37,512 bases of DNA, taken from positions 1 to 37,512 of IMG/VR virus record IMGVR_UViG_3300030616_000054; one strand, 5' to 3'. Below are positions 5,307-13,400 of the stretch, one piece after another (within the stretch, counting starts at the first letter, position 1; each line of letters begins with the position of its first letter). The notes under the pieces are model-generated. The model did no database searches and was not told the origin of the DNA. It worked only from the letters and a program-made list of their open reading frames with translations. This DNA comes from a virus. The position numbers were made by a program, and so were the translations under genes.

Positions 5307-5615
5307 ATGAATATACCGACGATGATGTCCAGAGACGAGGTCGCGACGCAGCAGTATCTGCGGATGCCGACGACGTTCCCGACGCTTCGGCGCTGCCCGG
5401 AGTGCCGGCGGGAGATGGTTACCAACGGCGAGGGGCGCTTCTGGTGCCTGGCGTGCGGCTTTCACGATCGGCAGGATATCCGCCGGCTGCGCCGGCTCGC
5501 CGGACGCACAACGGGGCCTCAGGGCCTGCGCGCCTGGGACCGGGATATACACAGCCAGGCGCAAGCTGCACTGTCGAAAAAGGGGAGGGGAAATGGAGAA
5601 AATACCGATCGCTAA
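5307..5615 (+). CDS. Zinc-ribbon protein
   Basis: 102 residues with GGAGGG eight bases upstream. Residues 30-50 hold two knuckles, CPEC and CLAC, separated by 12 residues, typical of a zinc ribbon. The C-terminus is basic (RRLRRLAGR). It is probably a small nucleic-acid-binding or adaptor protein of the early programme. Its end overlaps the start of the ParB-like gene by 23 bp. The function is not recognisable. Confidence 0.65.
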   Translation: MNIPTMMSRDEVATQQYLRMPTTFPTLRRCPECRREMVTNGEGRFWCLACGFHDRQDIRRLRRLAGRTTGPQGLRAWDRDIHSQAQAALSKKGRGNGENTDR

Positions 5616-6417
5616 AATCAAGAAAGTCGCGAATATCAGAAACGACAATGTTGAGATCGAGGACCTCGCCTCCTCAATCAAAGAACACGGGCTCCTGCAG
5701 CCGATCATTGTGAGCAAGGTCAACGGCGGATACCATTTGGTCGCTGGTCATCGCCGCTACAACGCCTGTAAGAGCCTTGGATGGACCGAAATCCCGGCAA
5801 TGATCGAGAACTTCGACAACCCGAAGGTGATACAACTCACGGAAAATATGCAGCGGAAAAATCTGTCAAAGATCGAAGAGGCGGAGAGTGTACATGATCT
5901 TCATGAGATGCTGAAAGTTCCCCGCACCAGGCTCGCGCAGATACTCGGGAAGGATGCCGGATGGATTGAGAAGAGGCTGCGACTCTACGAGGTACGGAAG
6001 CATCTGTTTTCAACCGGCATGCTCCCGACCCGTCTCATCGACTCCATGAGCTTCGATATCGCCTACATCGTTGCGAAATTCGAGAAGAAGTACTGGCTGC
6101 AGATGTGCGCCTATCTGCTCGGGAAGCGATGGATGCCCGAGCGGATCGAAGAGTACTGTCAGGGCGTCGTGGATCCGAACTATAGACCGATCCGCAAGAC
6201 GTACGAGAAAAATGAGGTCGATACCACCACGAGTAGAGAATCCATTAAGAAACGGCCGATCAACCAGATTCTCGAAGAGCTCGGTGAGTCGGAAGTTGAC
6301 CAGTTCTCAATCATCAAGGACGATCATGACACGATCATAAAGCTGTTGCCGTCTACAGAGGGAAGCTACCGTTACCTGCTGAAAGTACTTATTAAGCTCG
6401 GCGGGGAGGTGATATGA
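5593..6417 (+). CDS. ParB/Srx-domain DNA-binding protein
   Basis: 274 residues with GGGGAGGGG before the ATG. Residues 1-90 are a ParB N-terminal domain: IRNDNVEIEDLASSIKEHG, LVAGHRRYNACKSLGW (GHRR box, residues 52-55) and TENMQRKN (84-90). Residues 96-125 contain a helix-turn-helix (RTRLAQILGKDAGWIEKRLRLYEV). This is the organisation of ParB/Noc/SopB CTPase-type proteins. No ParA partner is present and the phage integrates, so partitioning is unlikely; a role in replication or transcription is more plausible. It overlaps the next gene by four bases. Confidence 0.85.
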   Translation: MEKIPIAKIKKVANIRNDNVEIEDLASSIKEHGLLQPIIVSKVNGGYHLVAGHRRYNACKSLGWTEIPAMIENFDNPKVIQLTENMQRKNLSKIEEAESVHDLHEMLKVPRTRLAQILGKDAGWIEKRLRLYEVRKHLFSTGMLPTRLIDSMSFDIAYIVAKFEKKYWLQMCAYLLGKRWMPERIEEYCQGVVDPNYRPIRKTYEKNEVDTTTSRESIKKRPINQILEELGESEVDQFSIIKDDHDTIIKLLPSTEGSYRYLLKVLIKLGGEVI

Positions 6418-6611
6418 ACGCAGCACTCATCAGGGAGGAGGCCGGCGGGATCCGGAACGATTACGTCCGGTCGGTGTTGCTCGGAGCGACTAAGCGGGAG
6501 AGCCCGATCGCCCATCTGACCGAGCAGACGGTCTGGAATCTGGCGAAGAGTTATCGGGAGCTCGAGGAGCGCGTGGCTGAGCTCGAGGAGAAGGTGGAGC
6601 AGTGCAGCTAA
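6414..6611 (+). CDS. Small coiled-coil protein
   Basis: 65 residues from an ATGA overlap with the ParB-like gene. The C-terminal 25 residues (SYRELEERVAELEEKVEQ) form a short leucine-heptad coiled coil. It overlaps the helicase start by 10 bp, so the three genes are translationally linked. It may be a helicase partner or adaptor; no family is recognised. Confidence 0.6.
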   Translation: MNAALIREEAGGIRNDYVRSVLLGATKRESPIAHLTEQTVWNLAKSYRELEERVAELEEKVEQCS

Positions 6612-8113
6612 GAAAGCACCAGGCCGAGATGGTCGGTATCTGCGAGAGGATCCTCGCAGGAGAGCGGATCCGCTCGATCGTCGCGGCGGTAACGCCGGGA
6701 GGCGGAAAGTCCGCCCTTCCGGTGATCCTCGCCGAGTACCTGATCCCGGAGATTGCCGAGCGCCTGCTGTGGGTCGTGCCGCGGAACAGCCTCAAATACC
6801 AGGGCGAGGGTGAGTTCACGGATCCGCGCTGGAATGTCGTTCATCGGCTCCGGGCAGTCAACGGGAACGAGGCGGATCCGGCACGAGGGAACGGCGGATA
6901 CATCACGACATACCAGGCGATCGGGCAGAACCCGGGGATACACGCGGCCGAGCTCCGGCGCCATCGATACATTCTCTTTCTCGACGAGCCGCATCATGTC
7001 AGCGTGGAGAGCAGCTGGGAGGACGCGCTCGCGCCGCTCGTTGAGGCTGCGGGGTTGGTAGTCTTCGCCTCCGGAACGCTCGCGAGGGGAGACGGCCGGG
7101 CGATTGCGTTTATCGGCTCGGCTCCGGATCTGGAGGCTATTCGCTATGGCAGGAGCGACGCGCTGCGCGACGGCGCGGTTGCTCCTGTTCATTTCCATAC
7201 TCTTGACGGATCGGCGGAGTGGGAGAACGAGGACGGGAGCCGCGGGAGCGTAGAGAGCCTCGAGGCGGCCGGCGACTACTCGCCGCAAGCGCTCTTCACG
7301 GCGCTGCGGACCGAGTACGCGCTCGAGCTGCTGTGGATGTGCTGGCGCGACTACGAGCGGGAGACGCAGAGGAATCCGCTCGCACAGATGCTCATCGTTG
7401 CTCCCTCGATCAAGCTCGCGCGGCAGTACCGCCGAGTGCTCAGCGCGCAGATCGGGCTTGACGTCCAGATCGCAACGAGCGAGGACACGAAGGCGGCCCG
7501 GGAGACGATCGCGGCGTACCGCCGAGGTGTGTATCCGATCCTTGTTACAGTCGCTATGGCCTACGAGGGCCTCTCCGTTCCGCAGATCTCGCACATCGCC
7601 TGTCTGACGCATATCCGCTCCATCCCCTGGCTCGAGCAGTGTTTCGCACGGGCGAATCGACTCGCGCCGGGGAAGAAGGCCGGGTACGTGTACGGGCCGG
7701 CGGACCGGCGATTTCTGGAGGCGATCCGCGCGATAGAGGACGAGCAGGAGCTGGCGATCCGGGAGCGCGAGGCGCGGGGCGAGAGAGAGGAGATAGAGGA
7801 GGAGAGGACCGGAGAGGCGCGGCCCTGGATCAATCCGCTGCGCAGCGGAGTACACGGCGCTGCGGATCTCCCGCCGGCCGATGGCCAGCGGGACTTCACG
7901 CCCTCAGAGCTCGAGACGGCGCTCCGGCGGAATATCCGGTACCTGCGCCGGCACGTACTCAACGGGACGCGGCACGGGAATCACGCGGTCAAGGAGCGGA
8001 TCTGGAATGCGATCGTCCGGCGGACGGTAGATAAGAAGATCGATGAGATGAACCTCGAGGAGCTCGAGGCGGTATGGAAGGCGATGCGGGACAGGTTCGG
8101 GGGCGAGCTATGA
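6602..8113 (+). CDS. Superfamily 2 DNA/RNA helicase
   Basis: 503 residues from GTG 6602. Motif I TPGGGKS (31-37), motif II LDEPH (127-131), motif III SGT (157-159), the second RecA-like domain with IVAPSIKLARQY (265-276) and VAMAYEGLSVPQ (317-328), and motif VI QCFARANR (346-353). It is probably a DEAD/DEAH-like translocase acting in replication or recombination. The C-terminal 130 residues are charged, without a known domain. It is convergent with the RHH gene and overlaps its end by 6 bp. Confidence 0.88.
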   Translation: MQLRKHQAEMVGICERILAGERIRSIVAAVTPGGGKSALPVILAEYLIPEIAERLLWVVPRNSLKYQGEGEFTDPRWNVVHRLRAVNGNEADPARGNGGYITTYQAIGQNPGIHAAELRRHRYILFLDEPHHVSVESSWEDALAPLVEAAGLVVFASGTLARGDGRAIAFIGSAPDLEAIRYGRSDALRDGAVAPVHFHTLDGSAEWENEDGSRGSVESLEAAGDYSPQALFTALRTEYALELLWMCWRDYERETQRNPLAQMLIVAPSIKLARQYRRVLSAQIGLDVQIATSEDTKAARETIAAYRRGVYPILVTVAMAYEGLSVPQISHIACLTHIRSIPWLEQCFARANRLAPGKKAGYVYGPADRRFLEAIRAIEDEQELAIREREARGEREEIEEERTGEARPWINPLRSGVHGAADLPPADGQRDFTPSELETALRRNIRYLRRHVLNGTRHGNHAVKERIWNAIVRRTVDKKIDEMNLEELEAVWKAMRDRFGGEL

Positions 8114-8293
8114 TCCGGAGGCGGACAGCTTCCTCTTCGCTTCCTCGGCGAGCTCCGGATAGTTCTCCTCGGCGTAGATCCAGCAGGCGCGCTTCACGAC
8201 CGAGGAGAGATTGATATGCTCCCGGTCGGCGATTTTATCAAGCATTTCCGCGAGCGCAGGCTCGGCTTTAAATCCTTTCTGTATACCTTTCAT
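8108..8293 (-). CDS. Ribbon-helix-helix regulator, leftward
   Basis: 61 residues from ATG 8293. The segment ALAEMLDKIADREHINLSSVVKRACWIYAEENYPEL has the strand-helix-helix pattern of CopG-type RHH repressors. Its -10 box (TATAAT, 8305-8300) lies only six bases before the ATG, so the message is predicted leaderless; a GTG at 8308 would overlap the -10 box. An inverted repeat ATATCGTT/AACGATAT (8292-8299, 8327-8334) spans its promoter and suggests autorepression. It may also control the small rightward gene at 8405. Confidence 0.7.
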   Translation of the reverse strand: MKGIQKGFKAEPALAEMLDKIADREHINLSSVVKRACWIYAEENYPELAEEAKRKLSASGS

Positions 8294-8334
8294 ATCGTTA
8301 TTATACACGGTTTTACCGCGTACAACAACGATAT
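8292..8334. promoter_or_regulatory. Leftward promoter with 8-bp inverted-repeat operator
   Basis: On the minus strand, TTGTTG (8328-8323), 17 bp, TATAAT (8305-8300). The arms ATATCGTT (8292-8299) and AACGATAT (8327-8334) flank the promoter, one over the start region and one over the -35 box, 35 bp apart. CGGTTTTACCG lies between them. Confidence 0.65.
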
Positions 8335-8346
8335 ACGAAAAAATAG

Positions 8347-8375
8347 TTGCTTTTTCGGTAGTACGGGGATATACT
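8347..8375 (+). promoter_or_regulatory. Rightward promoter for the 8405 gene
   Basis: TTGCTT (8347-8352), 17 bp, TATACT (8370-8375), divergent from the RHH gene promoter. The ribosome-binding site CGGAGGG follows at 8394-8400. Confidence 0.6.
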
Positions 8376-8404
8376 TAGTATATCAATGTATAACGGAGGG
8401 CATT

Positions 8405-8577
8405 ATGTTTGATACGAAAACTTATATGCGGCTGCAGAGAGCCGTGAAAGGAGCAGAATATGCCAGAGCAGGCAAACCAGAGATGCCGTATGAACTTAGG
8501 AGCTGGCGAAGGCTATCGACGCAGTGCGTAAGGTCGCCGCCGAGAAGGGCCTGGTCCTGACTGACCAGACGAAGTAA
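8405..8577 (+). pseudogene. Small gene with a -1 frameshift near 8501
   Basis: ATG 8405 follows a promoter and CGGAGGG. The first frame reads MFDTKTYMRLQRAVKGAEYA, then RAGKPEMPYELR. It then turns into unlikely sequence and stops at 8560. The -1 frame from the GAG at about 8502 reads ELAKAIDAVRKVAAEKGLVL, then TDQTK and a stop at 8577, which looks like a natural continuation. A one-base loss in an original AGGGAG, a sequencing error, or programmed -1 slippage on CTTAGGAG would all explain it. A second ATG at 8459, with AAAGGAG upstream, opens only a 21-codon frame. The product is unknown. Confidence 0.5.
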
Positions 8578-8583
8578 CGGAAG

Positions 8584-8686
8584 AGGACCAGCGGGAGGCG
8601 AGTGTATCGCTCCCTGCATGGCCCTCCACCATAGCCATTACCGGGGGAATACACCGGCCGGTGCAACGCCGGCCGCCTCCGGTCCT
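8584..8686 (+). ncRNA. Multi-branched leader RNA before the recombination operon
   Basis: AGGACC (8584-8589) pairs with GGTCCT (8681-8686) and closes three arms. Arm one is an 11-position hairpin (8591-8617, loop GTGTA). Arm two is ATGGC/GCCAT (8618-8622, 8634-8638) with CCTCC in its loop. Arm three is CGGCCGG/CCGGCCG (8655-8661, 8669-8675, loop 7 nt). The CCTCC can pair with GGAGG (8695-8699), the ribosome-binding site of the gene at 8705. TTT follows the closing stem. This suggests attenuation or translational control; no known riboswitch is recognised. Confidence 0.45.
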
Positions 8687-8704
8687 TTTATCGAGGAGGG
8701 TCTA

Positions 8705-9652
8705 ATGACCAGAGATCAAGCGAAGAAAGTCATTGAGAAGTACCCGAACGCAGTGAACTTCGTGAAGCGCTCCCACCTGGAGGAGCTCTCGCCGCTGCTG
8801 GAGGTACACGTCGAGGTGGTGGAGGTAAAGAAAAGCGACTTCCATCCACTCTCGGGGAATGTCTACTATCCGAAGAAGGAGACCACCGACCGGTTCGGTA
8901 ATGCAGCCGGGATCTCCTTCGCCACTGTGGACGTGGGAACGCGGCGCGAGGACGGCTCGTATATCGGCCGGGCGGTCCCGCAGGAGGTCGGTCCGGACGG
9001 GAAGCTGGTGCAGTGGGCTCCGACCGAGTACGAGTTCGATCCGGAGATCCGCGCCGAGGAGACGATCCTGCAGGACAAGTACAATAAGTACGGCACCGAG
9101 AAGGCGAAGAAGCTCCTGCTGCTGGGCTTGAAGAAGGTCGCACGACGGCGCGCCGATACCGGCGCCAGGGCCGCGGCGATTATCTCGGCGATCGGAATGC
9201 CGACTGGGCTCAGGGATCTGTTCGGAAAGAACGAACCGGAGGCCGCGACGCGCACGTTCCTCTTCTCGCGGATCATCGCGAACAGTAAGAACGAACTCGT
9301 GCTCCAGCGAGCCCTCGACAGCATGTTCACCACTACCGGCGCACTGTACGGAGGAGGAGCCGCGGCGCAAATCGAGGGGCCGGCGGCGAGCGAGCCGCGT
9401 GACGTATCTCCGGCCGAACCGGCCGCCGGCGACGACGTATGGGACGACGCCGGAGGCGAGGAGGAGCTCAGCGAGCGCGACCAGATGATCGCGACGCTCG
9501 AGGGATACCTGAACAGCAGCGTGCTTTCGGAGAAGGGGCAGAAGCTGGTCGGCCTGGCGGTAGAGAACCCGCAGGGGTACAGTGACGCCGACCTCGAGTA
9601 CCTGCTCACCAAGTGCCGCAAGAGCGCCGGTGAGGAAGGAGGTGCAGCGTGA
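8705..9652 (+). CDS. Putative single-strand annealing/recombination protein
   Basis: 315 residues from ATG 8705 with GAGGAGGG upstream; the open frame before it crosses the leader structure. Residues 25-190 (LLEVHVEVVEVKKSDFHP, YYPKKETTDRFGNAAGISF, AEETILQDKYNKYGTEKAKK, ARAAAIISAIGMP) have the look of phage RecT/ERF-like or DUF1071-like annealing proteins, which bind ssDNA. Residues 235-270 are an acidic Ala/Glu linker. It overlaps the SbcDC-like exonuclease start by four bases and SSB lies downstream, a typical annealase-exonuclease-SSB arrangement. The function comes mainly from context. Confidence 0.55.
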   Translation: MTRDQAKKVIEKYPNAVNFVKRSHLEELSPLLEVHVEVVEVKKSDFHPLSGNVYYPKKETTDRFGNAAGISFATVDVGTRREDGSYIGRAVPQEVGPDGKLVQWAPTEYEFDPEIRAEETILQDKYNKYGTEKAKKLLLLGLKKVARRRADTGARAAAIISAIGMPTGLRDLFGKNEPEAATRTFLFSRIIANSKNELVLQRALDSMFTTTGALYGGGAAAQIEGPAASEPRDVSPAEPAAGDDVWDDAGGEEELSERDQMIATLEGYLNSSVLSEKGQKLVGLAVENPQGYSDADLEYLLTKCRKSAGEEGGAA

Positions 9653-12600
9653 GGATTTTACATCTTTCGGATTTACATCTCCGCGCCTCGCGTGGAGAGG
9701 AGAGCCTCCGGGCTCTCGATGCGATCGAGCAGATCGCCGTAGAGCAGGACGTCGACCTGATCGCGATCGCCGGCGATACCTGGGACGGAGCGGTACAGAA
9801 TACCGCCGGCGCGATGCTCTCGACGTTCGTCGAGCGGATCCGGCTCCTGGCGAATATCGCCCCAGTGGTGATGATCTACGGGACGCCGAGCCACGACACG
9901 GCTGGCAGTCTTGAGATCTTCGAGCAGGTAGATAGCAGGCACGGGATCACGATCCTTCGGCCGGGGAAGGGATACTTTTTCAACGAGAAAACGAAAACAC
10001 AGACCGTATTCGATGAGCCGGAGGTTGCAGGCATCAAGGACAGCCTTCTGATCTTCGGTGTTCCCGAGCCATCGAAGAAATGGATCGCGGGACTGGCCGG
10101 AGATAAAGAGACCGCCGAGGCCGGCGGTCGTCAGGCGCTGCGGAATCTCTTTCTCGGGTTGGCAGCCAAGAGGAAAGAACACGCAGATCTGCCCTGTCTC
10201 CTACTGTATCACGGGGAGATCGCCGGCGCAACCACCGCGACCGGATATCAGAGCGAGGCGAATACGAGCCTCGTCGTCACACGCGAGGACCTCGCGGCGG
10301 TAGGGGCCGACTATGTGGCCTGCGGACATATCCACGAGCCGCAGGAAGTCGGCCCGGGGATCTTCTACGCCGGTAGCGCCTTCCCGCAAAACTGGGGAGA
10401 GACGCACCAGGCGGGCGTGAATATCGTCGAAATTCGGAAGAATAATGCAGGGCCGGATAGCGGCTGGGGGGGCAATATGTATGTGACGACGATTGCACGC
10501 ATCGATCTCCCGTTCCCGCAGCGGGTGAAGCTCACAACTACCTGGCCCGAGGGGCCTGACGTGTTCACCGAACCCGCCGATATCGCGGAGAAGCTGGTAT
10601 GGATCGAGGCGACTGTATCGCAGGATACCGCGGCGGCGTTCGATCAGGACACCTCCCTCGAGAGGCTCCTGTCCCTTGGAGCCCTCGAGGGCTCCCGCGT
10701 CACCCTGAACGTACTCCCGACCGAGACGGTCCGCGCCGAGGAGATCGCGGAGGCGGCGAGCCTCCGGAAGAAGGTCTCTATCTGGGCCGAGAGCTCGGGC
10801 GAAGAGATCGCCGAGTCGGTACTCAATCGGGCGGACGTGCTCGAGGAGGAGGCCTGCGCCGCCGGCGTAACCGGGCAGGGTTCGCATATCCGCATCGACC
10901 GGCTGATTCTGCGGGGATCGGTCGGGATCTGGCGCGGGACCGGACTCGATACGATCGAGATCGACTTCGCTGATTACGAGCACGGACTCATCGCAATGAT
11001 CGGATCGAACGGAAAAGGAAAAACGACGCTGTTAGAGAATATGCACCCCTGGCCGCAGATGCTCACCCGCGAGGGAAAGCTCCAGGACCATTTCCGCCTG
11101 CGCGATTCATACCGGGATCTGTACTTCACCGACGAACGCGGCGGTGTACGCTACCGCGCGCTCATGCAGATCGACGGGCAGAACAAGAGTGGATCCATCG
11201 ACTACTACCTCTATCGCTGGGAGTACGGCCTGGACGGGGAGAGCTGGCAGCCTCTGGCGGATATCAACGGCCGGCGGGAGCCTTATGTCGAGGCGATCGA
11301 GGGGCTCTACGGATCCCTCGCCCTGTACCTCCGCAGCGCCTTCATCAGCCAGCGGCCGACGAAGGGGAACCCCGACCTGGCCGACGCGACGAAGGGAGAG
11401 CGGAAGGCGCTCTTCCGCGAGCTCGCCGGTCTGGACTACCTGCAGGGGTACGCCGACGCGGCGAAGGAGAAGGCGAAAGCGCTCGAGAGCGAGATCGCTA
11501 CGGATACTGGACGATGTCAGGCGCTGGAGAGCCTGGTCGAGGAGATCCCCGAGATCGAGGGACGTATCACCACAGGCCGCGCAGCGGTGAAAGATATCGA
11601 CGCTGTGATCGCCGAGTGCAGCGATAGCCTGTCCGTACTGCAGGGAGACCTGGAGGCGGCAGGGAAGCGGCTCGAGAAGGCCCGGGAGACGGAGCGCAAG
11701 GTCTCCGAGATCGGCTCCTCGCTTGCACGCCTCAGCGGAGAAGCGCGGGAGCTCGAGAGGAGCGCTGAGAGTTACCGGGCGGCGCTTGATAAGCGAGAGG
11801 CAGCCCGGCAGGCAATCGGAGAGTACGAGCAACTCACCGCCGAGCGGGCAGAGCTGCAGAAGCAGTATCAGAAGCATCTCGAGGAGGAGAAGCGGATCCT
11901 CGCGGACTGGCACGCTGCGAAGGACGAGAAGCAGGCCGAGCGGGAGAAGTACCGCGAGGGGATCGCTGGCAGCCAGAGCGAGGTGAACCAGCTCAAGCGG
12001 GAGGAAGCGGCAACCGAAACGATGATCACCAGCCTCGCCGGAGAGCTCATGGTGCCGATCAGCGAGACCTGCCCGACCTGTGGGCAAAGCTGGCCGGCAG
12101 AGCGGAAAGAGCAGTACCTGGGCGAGCGGGCCGAGAAAGAGGGAAGGCTCGCAGAGTTGCAGAGGCACGCCCGGGAGCTGGCCGATAAAATCATGGGCCT
12201 CGAGGCAGTTATCAGTGCCAACACCGACGCCATGAACGCGATCGGAGACCCGGAGAAGCCGGAGGTCCCGGAGTGGGACGAGGCGCCGCTGCGGAAAATA
12301 GAGACCGCACTCGAGTGGATCGAGATCGAGGCAGAGCGGGAGATCCTACAACGCGCCGACATGGCCGAGGCGAAACTCGAGGGAATAGCCGAACGGGTCT
12401 CTGCGATCGAGGCCGAGATCAAACGACTCGATACGGAGCAGTCCGAGTGGAAAGCGAAAGCGGATCCGGAGGCCGAGAGAATAGAGCGCGGAGCGAGGAT
12501 CGCGCTGGAGGGGATGCAGAGTAAGCTCGCCGGCGAACGGGAGCGGAAGGCAACCTACGCCGCACGGCTCGAGGAGCTCGAGGGGCAGCTCGCAGGGCTG

Positions 12601-13200
12601 CGGGAGAAAAAGGCCGAGGCGGAAAAGCTCCGCGGCCGGCTCGAGGCGAATCGGCAGACGGTCAGCGATTGGCAGTACCTCCAGAGGGCCTGTGGGCCGG
12701 ACGGGATCCAGGCGCTCGAGCTCGACGCCTTGGCGCCCTCGATCGCGCAGGTCGCGAATCGGCTCCTGGCCGCGGCGTACGACAGTCGCTTCCGGATCGA
12801 GTTTCGCACCACCAGGATCGGAGGATCCGGCTCGCGCGTGAAGCAGATGGAAACGTTCGAGGTCTACATCCACGACACCGAGGCGGGGACGGAGCAGGAG
12901 CTCAAGACGCTCAGCGGAGGCGAGGGCGTGTGGATCAAGAAGGCTATCTACGACGCGTTCGGGATCATCCGCGCACAGAATACCGGCACGCGGTTCACAA
13001 CCGCCTTCTTCGACGAGGCCGACGGAGCGCTCGACCCGGATGCGCGCGAGAGGTACTTCCGGATGCTCGAGGCGGCGCACGCAGAGAGCGGCCGGCGGCA
13101 CACGATCGTGATCACTCACAGCCGCGAGATCCAGGAGATGATCGAGCAGCAGATCGTGATGGACGAGCTCGTAGAGGCGCGCGAGGGGGTGGCGGTATGA
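9649..13200 (+). CDS. SbcD-SbcC (Mre11-Rad50-like) fusion nuclease-ATPase
   Basis: 1183 residues from GTG 9649. Residues 1-250 are a calcineurin-type nuclease: DLH (8-10), GDTWD (42-46), GTPSHD (78-83, replacing the usual GNHD), YHGE (187-190), GHIH (226-229). Residues 251-400 match the SbcD capping region. From 413 a Rad50/SbcC-type ATPase begins: Walker A GSNGKGKTT (452-460), Q-loop FISQRP (565-570), coiled coil from about 605 to 1000 with the zinc hook CPTC (808-811), signature LSGGEG (1088-1093), Walker B FFDEAD (1120-1125). Bacterial and T4/T5 systems use two polypeptides. Here there is one uninterrupted frame without internal stops. It probably resects DNA ends for the upstream annealing protein. 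Confidence 0.93.
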   Translation: MRILHLSDLHLRASRGEESLRALDAIEQIAVEQDVDLIAIAGDTWDGAVQNTAGAMLSTFVERIRLLANIAPVVMIYGTPSHDTAGSLEIFEQVDSRHGITILRPGKGYFFNEKTKTQTVFDEPEVAGIKDSLLIFGVPEPSKKWIAGLAGDKETAEAGGRQALRNLFLGLAAKRKEHADLPCLLLYHGEIAGATTATGYQSEANTSLVVTREDLAAVGADYVACGHIHEPQEVGPGIFYAGSAFPQNWGETHQAGVNIVEIRKNNAGPDSGWGGNMYVTTIARIDLPFPQRVKLTTTWPEGPDVFTEPADIAEKLVWIEATVSQDTAAAFDQDTSLERLLSLGALEGSRVTLNVLPTETVRAEEIAEAASLRKKVSIWAESSGEEIAESVLNRADVLEEEACAAGVTGQGSHIRIDRLILRGSVGIWRGTGLDTIEIDFADYEHGLIAMIGSNGKGKTTLLENMHPWPQMLTREGKLQDHFRLRDSYRDLYFTDERGGVRYRALMQIDGQNKSGSIDYYLYRWEYGLDGESWQPLADINGRREPYVEAIEGLYGSLALYLRSAFISQRPTKGNPDLADATKGERKALFRELAGLDYLQGYADAAKEKAKALESEIATDTGRCQALESLVEEIPEIEGRITTGRAAVKDIDAVIAECSDSLSVLQGDLEAAGKRLEKARETERKVSEIGSSLARLSGEARELERSAESYRAALDKREAARQAIGEYEQLTAERAELQKQYQKHLEEEKRILADWHAAKDEKQAEREKYREGIAGSQSEVNQLKREEAATETMITSLAGELMVPISETCPTCGQSWPAERKEQYLGERAEKEGRLAELQRHARELADKIMGLEAVISANTDAMNAIGDPEKPEVPEWDEAPLRKIETALEWIEIEAEREILQRADMAEAKLEGIAERVSAIEAEIKRLDTEQSEWKAKADPEAERIERGARIALEGMQSKLAGERERKATYAARLEELEGQLAGLREKKAEAEKLRGRLEANRQTVSDWQYLQRACGPDGIQALELDALAPSIAQVANRLLAAAYDSRFRIEFRTTRIGGSGSRVKQMETFEVYIHDTEAGTEQELKTLSGGEGVWIKKAIYDAFGIIRAQNTGTRFTTAFFDEADGALDPDARERYFRMLEAAHAESGRRHTIVITHSREIQEMIEQQIVMDELVEAREGVAV

Positions 13201-13385
13201 GGCTTCTCATGAATGGAAATAGCGCCGCCGATAACGAGCGCACTATCCATACCGGAAATCCGCATCATGACCGGCAGAGCTGCCCGCAGTGCGGGAGCCG
13301 GGACCTGGCGGTCACCGCCGAGCATGACACGCGCGGATACAACGGTTACCGCTGCAATAGCTGCGGCTGCCGGTTCGGAAACTAA
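13197..13385 (+). CDS. Small zinc-ribbon protein
   Basis: 62 residues starting in an ATGA overlap with the nuclease-ATPase. CPQC (31-34) and CNSC followed by GC near residues 54-59 form a four-cysteine zinc ribbon of the kind seen in small phage and transposon proteins (CPxCGS...RCxxCG). It lies between the exonuclease and SSB, so a DNA-binding accessory role is likely. No specific family is recognised. Confidence 0.65.
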   Translation: MRLLMNGNSAADNERTIHTGNPHHDRQSCPQCGSRDLAVTAEHDTRGYNGYRCNSCGCRFGN

Positions 13386-13400
13386 AGGAGAGTAATCGCA

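Noticed and set aside
5593-6417. Plasmid-like partition system (phage-plasmid hypothesis)
   Set aside because: Only a ParB-like protein is present, with no ParA and no parS-like repeats nearby, while a complete integration system and att sites are clear.
8640-8686. Cobalamin riboswitch-like segment (GGGGGAA then CCGGTGCAACGCCGG)
   Set aside because: Spacing is wrong, no B12 box is present, and the downstream genes have no link to cobalamin.
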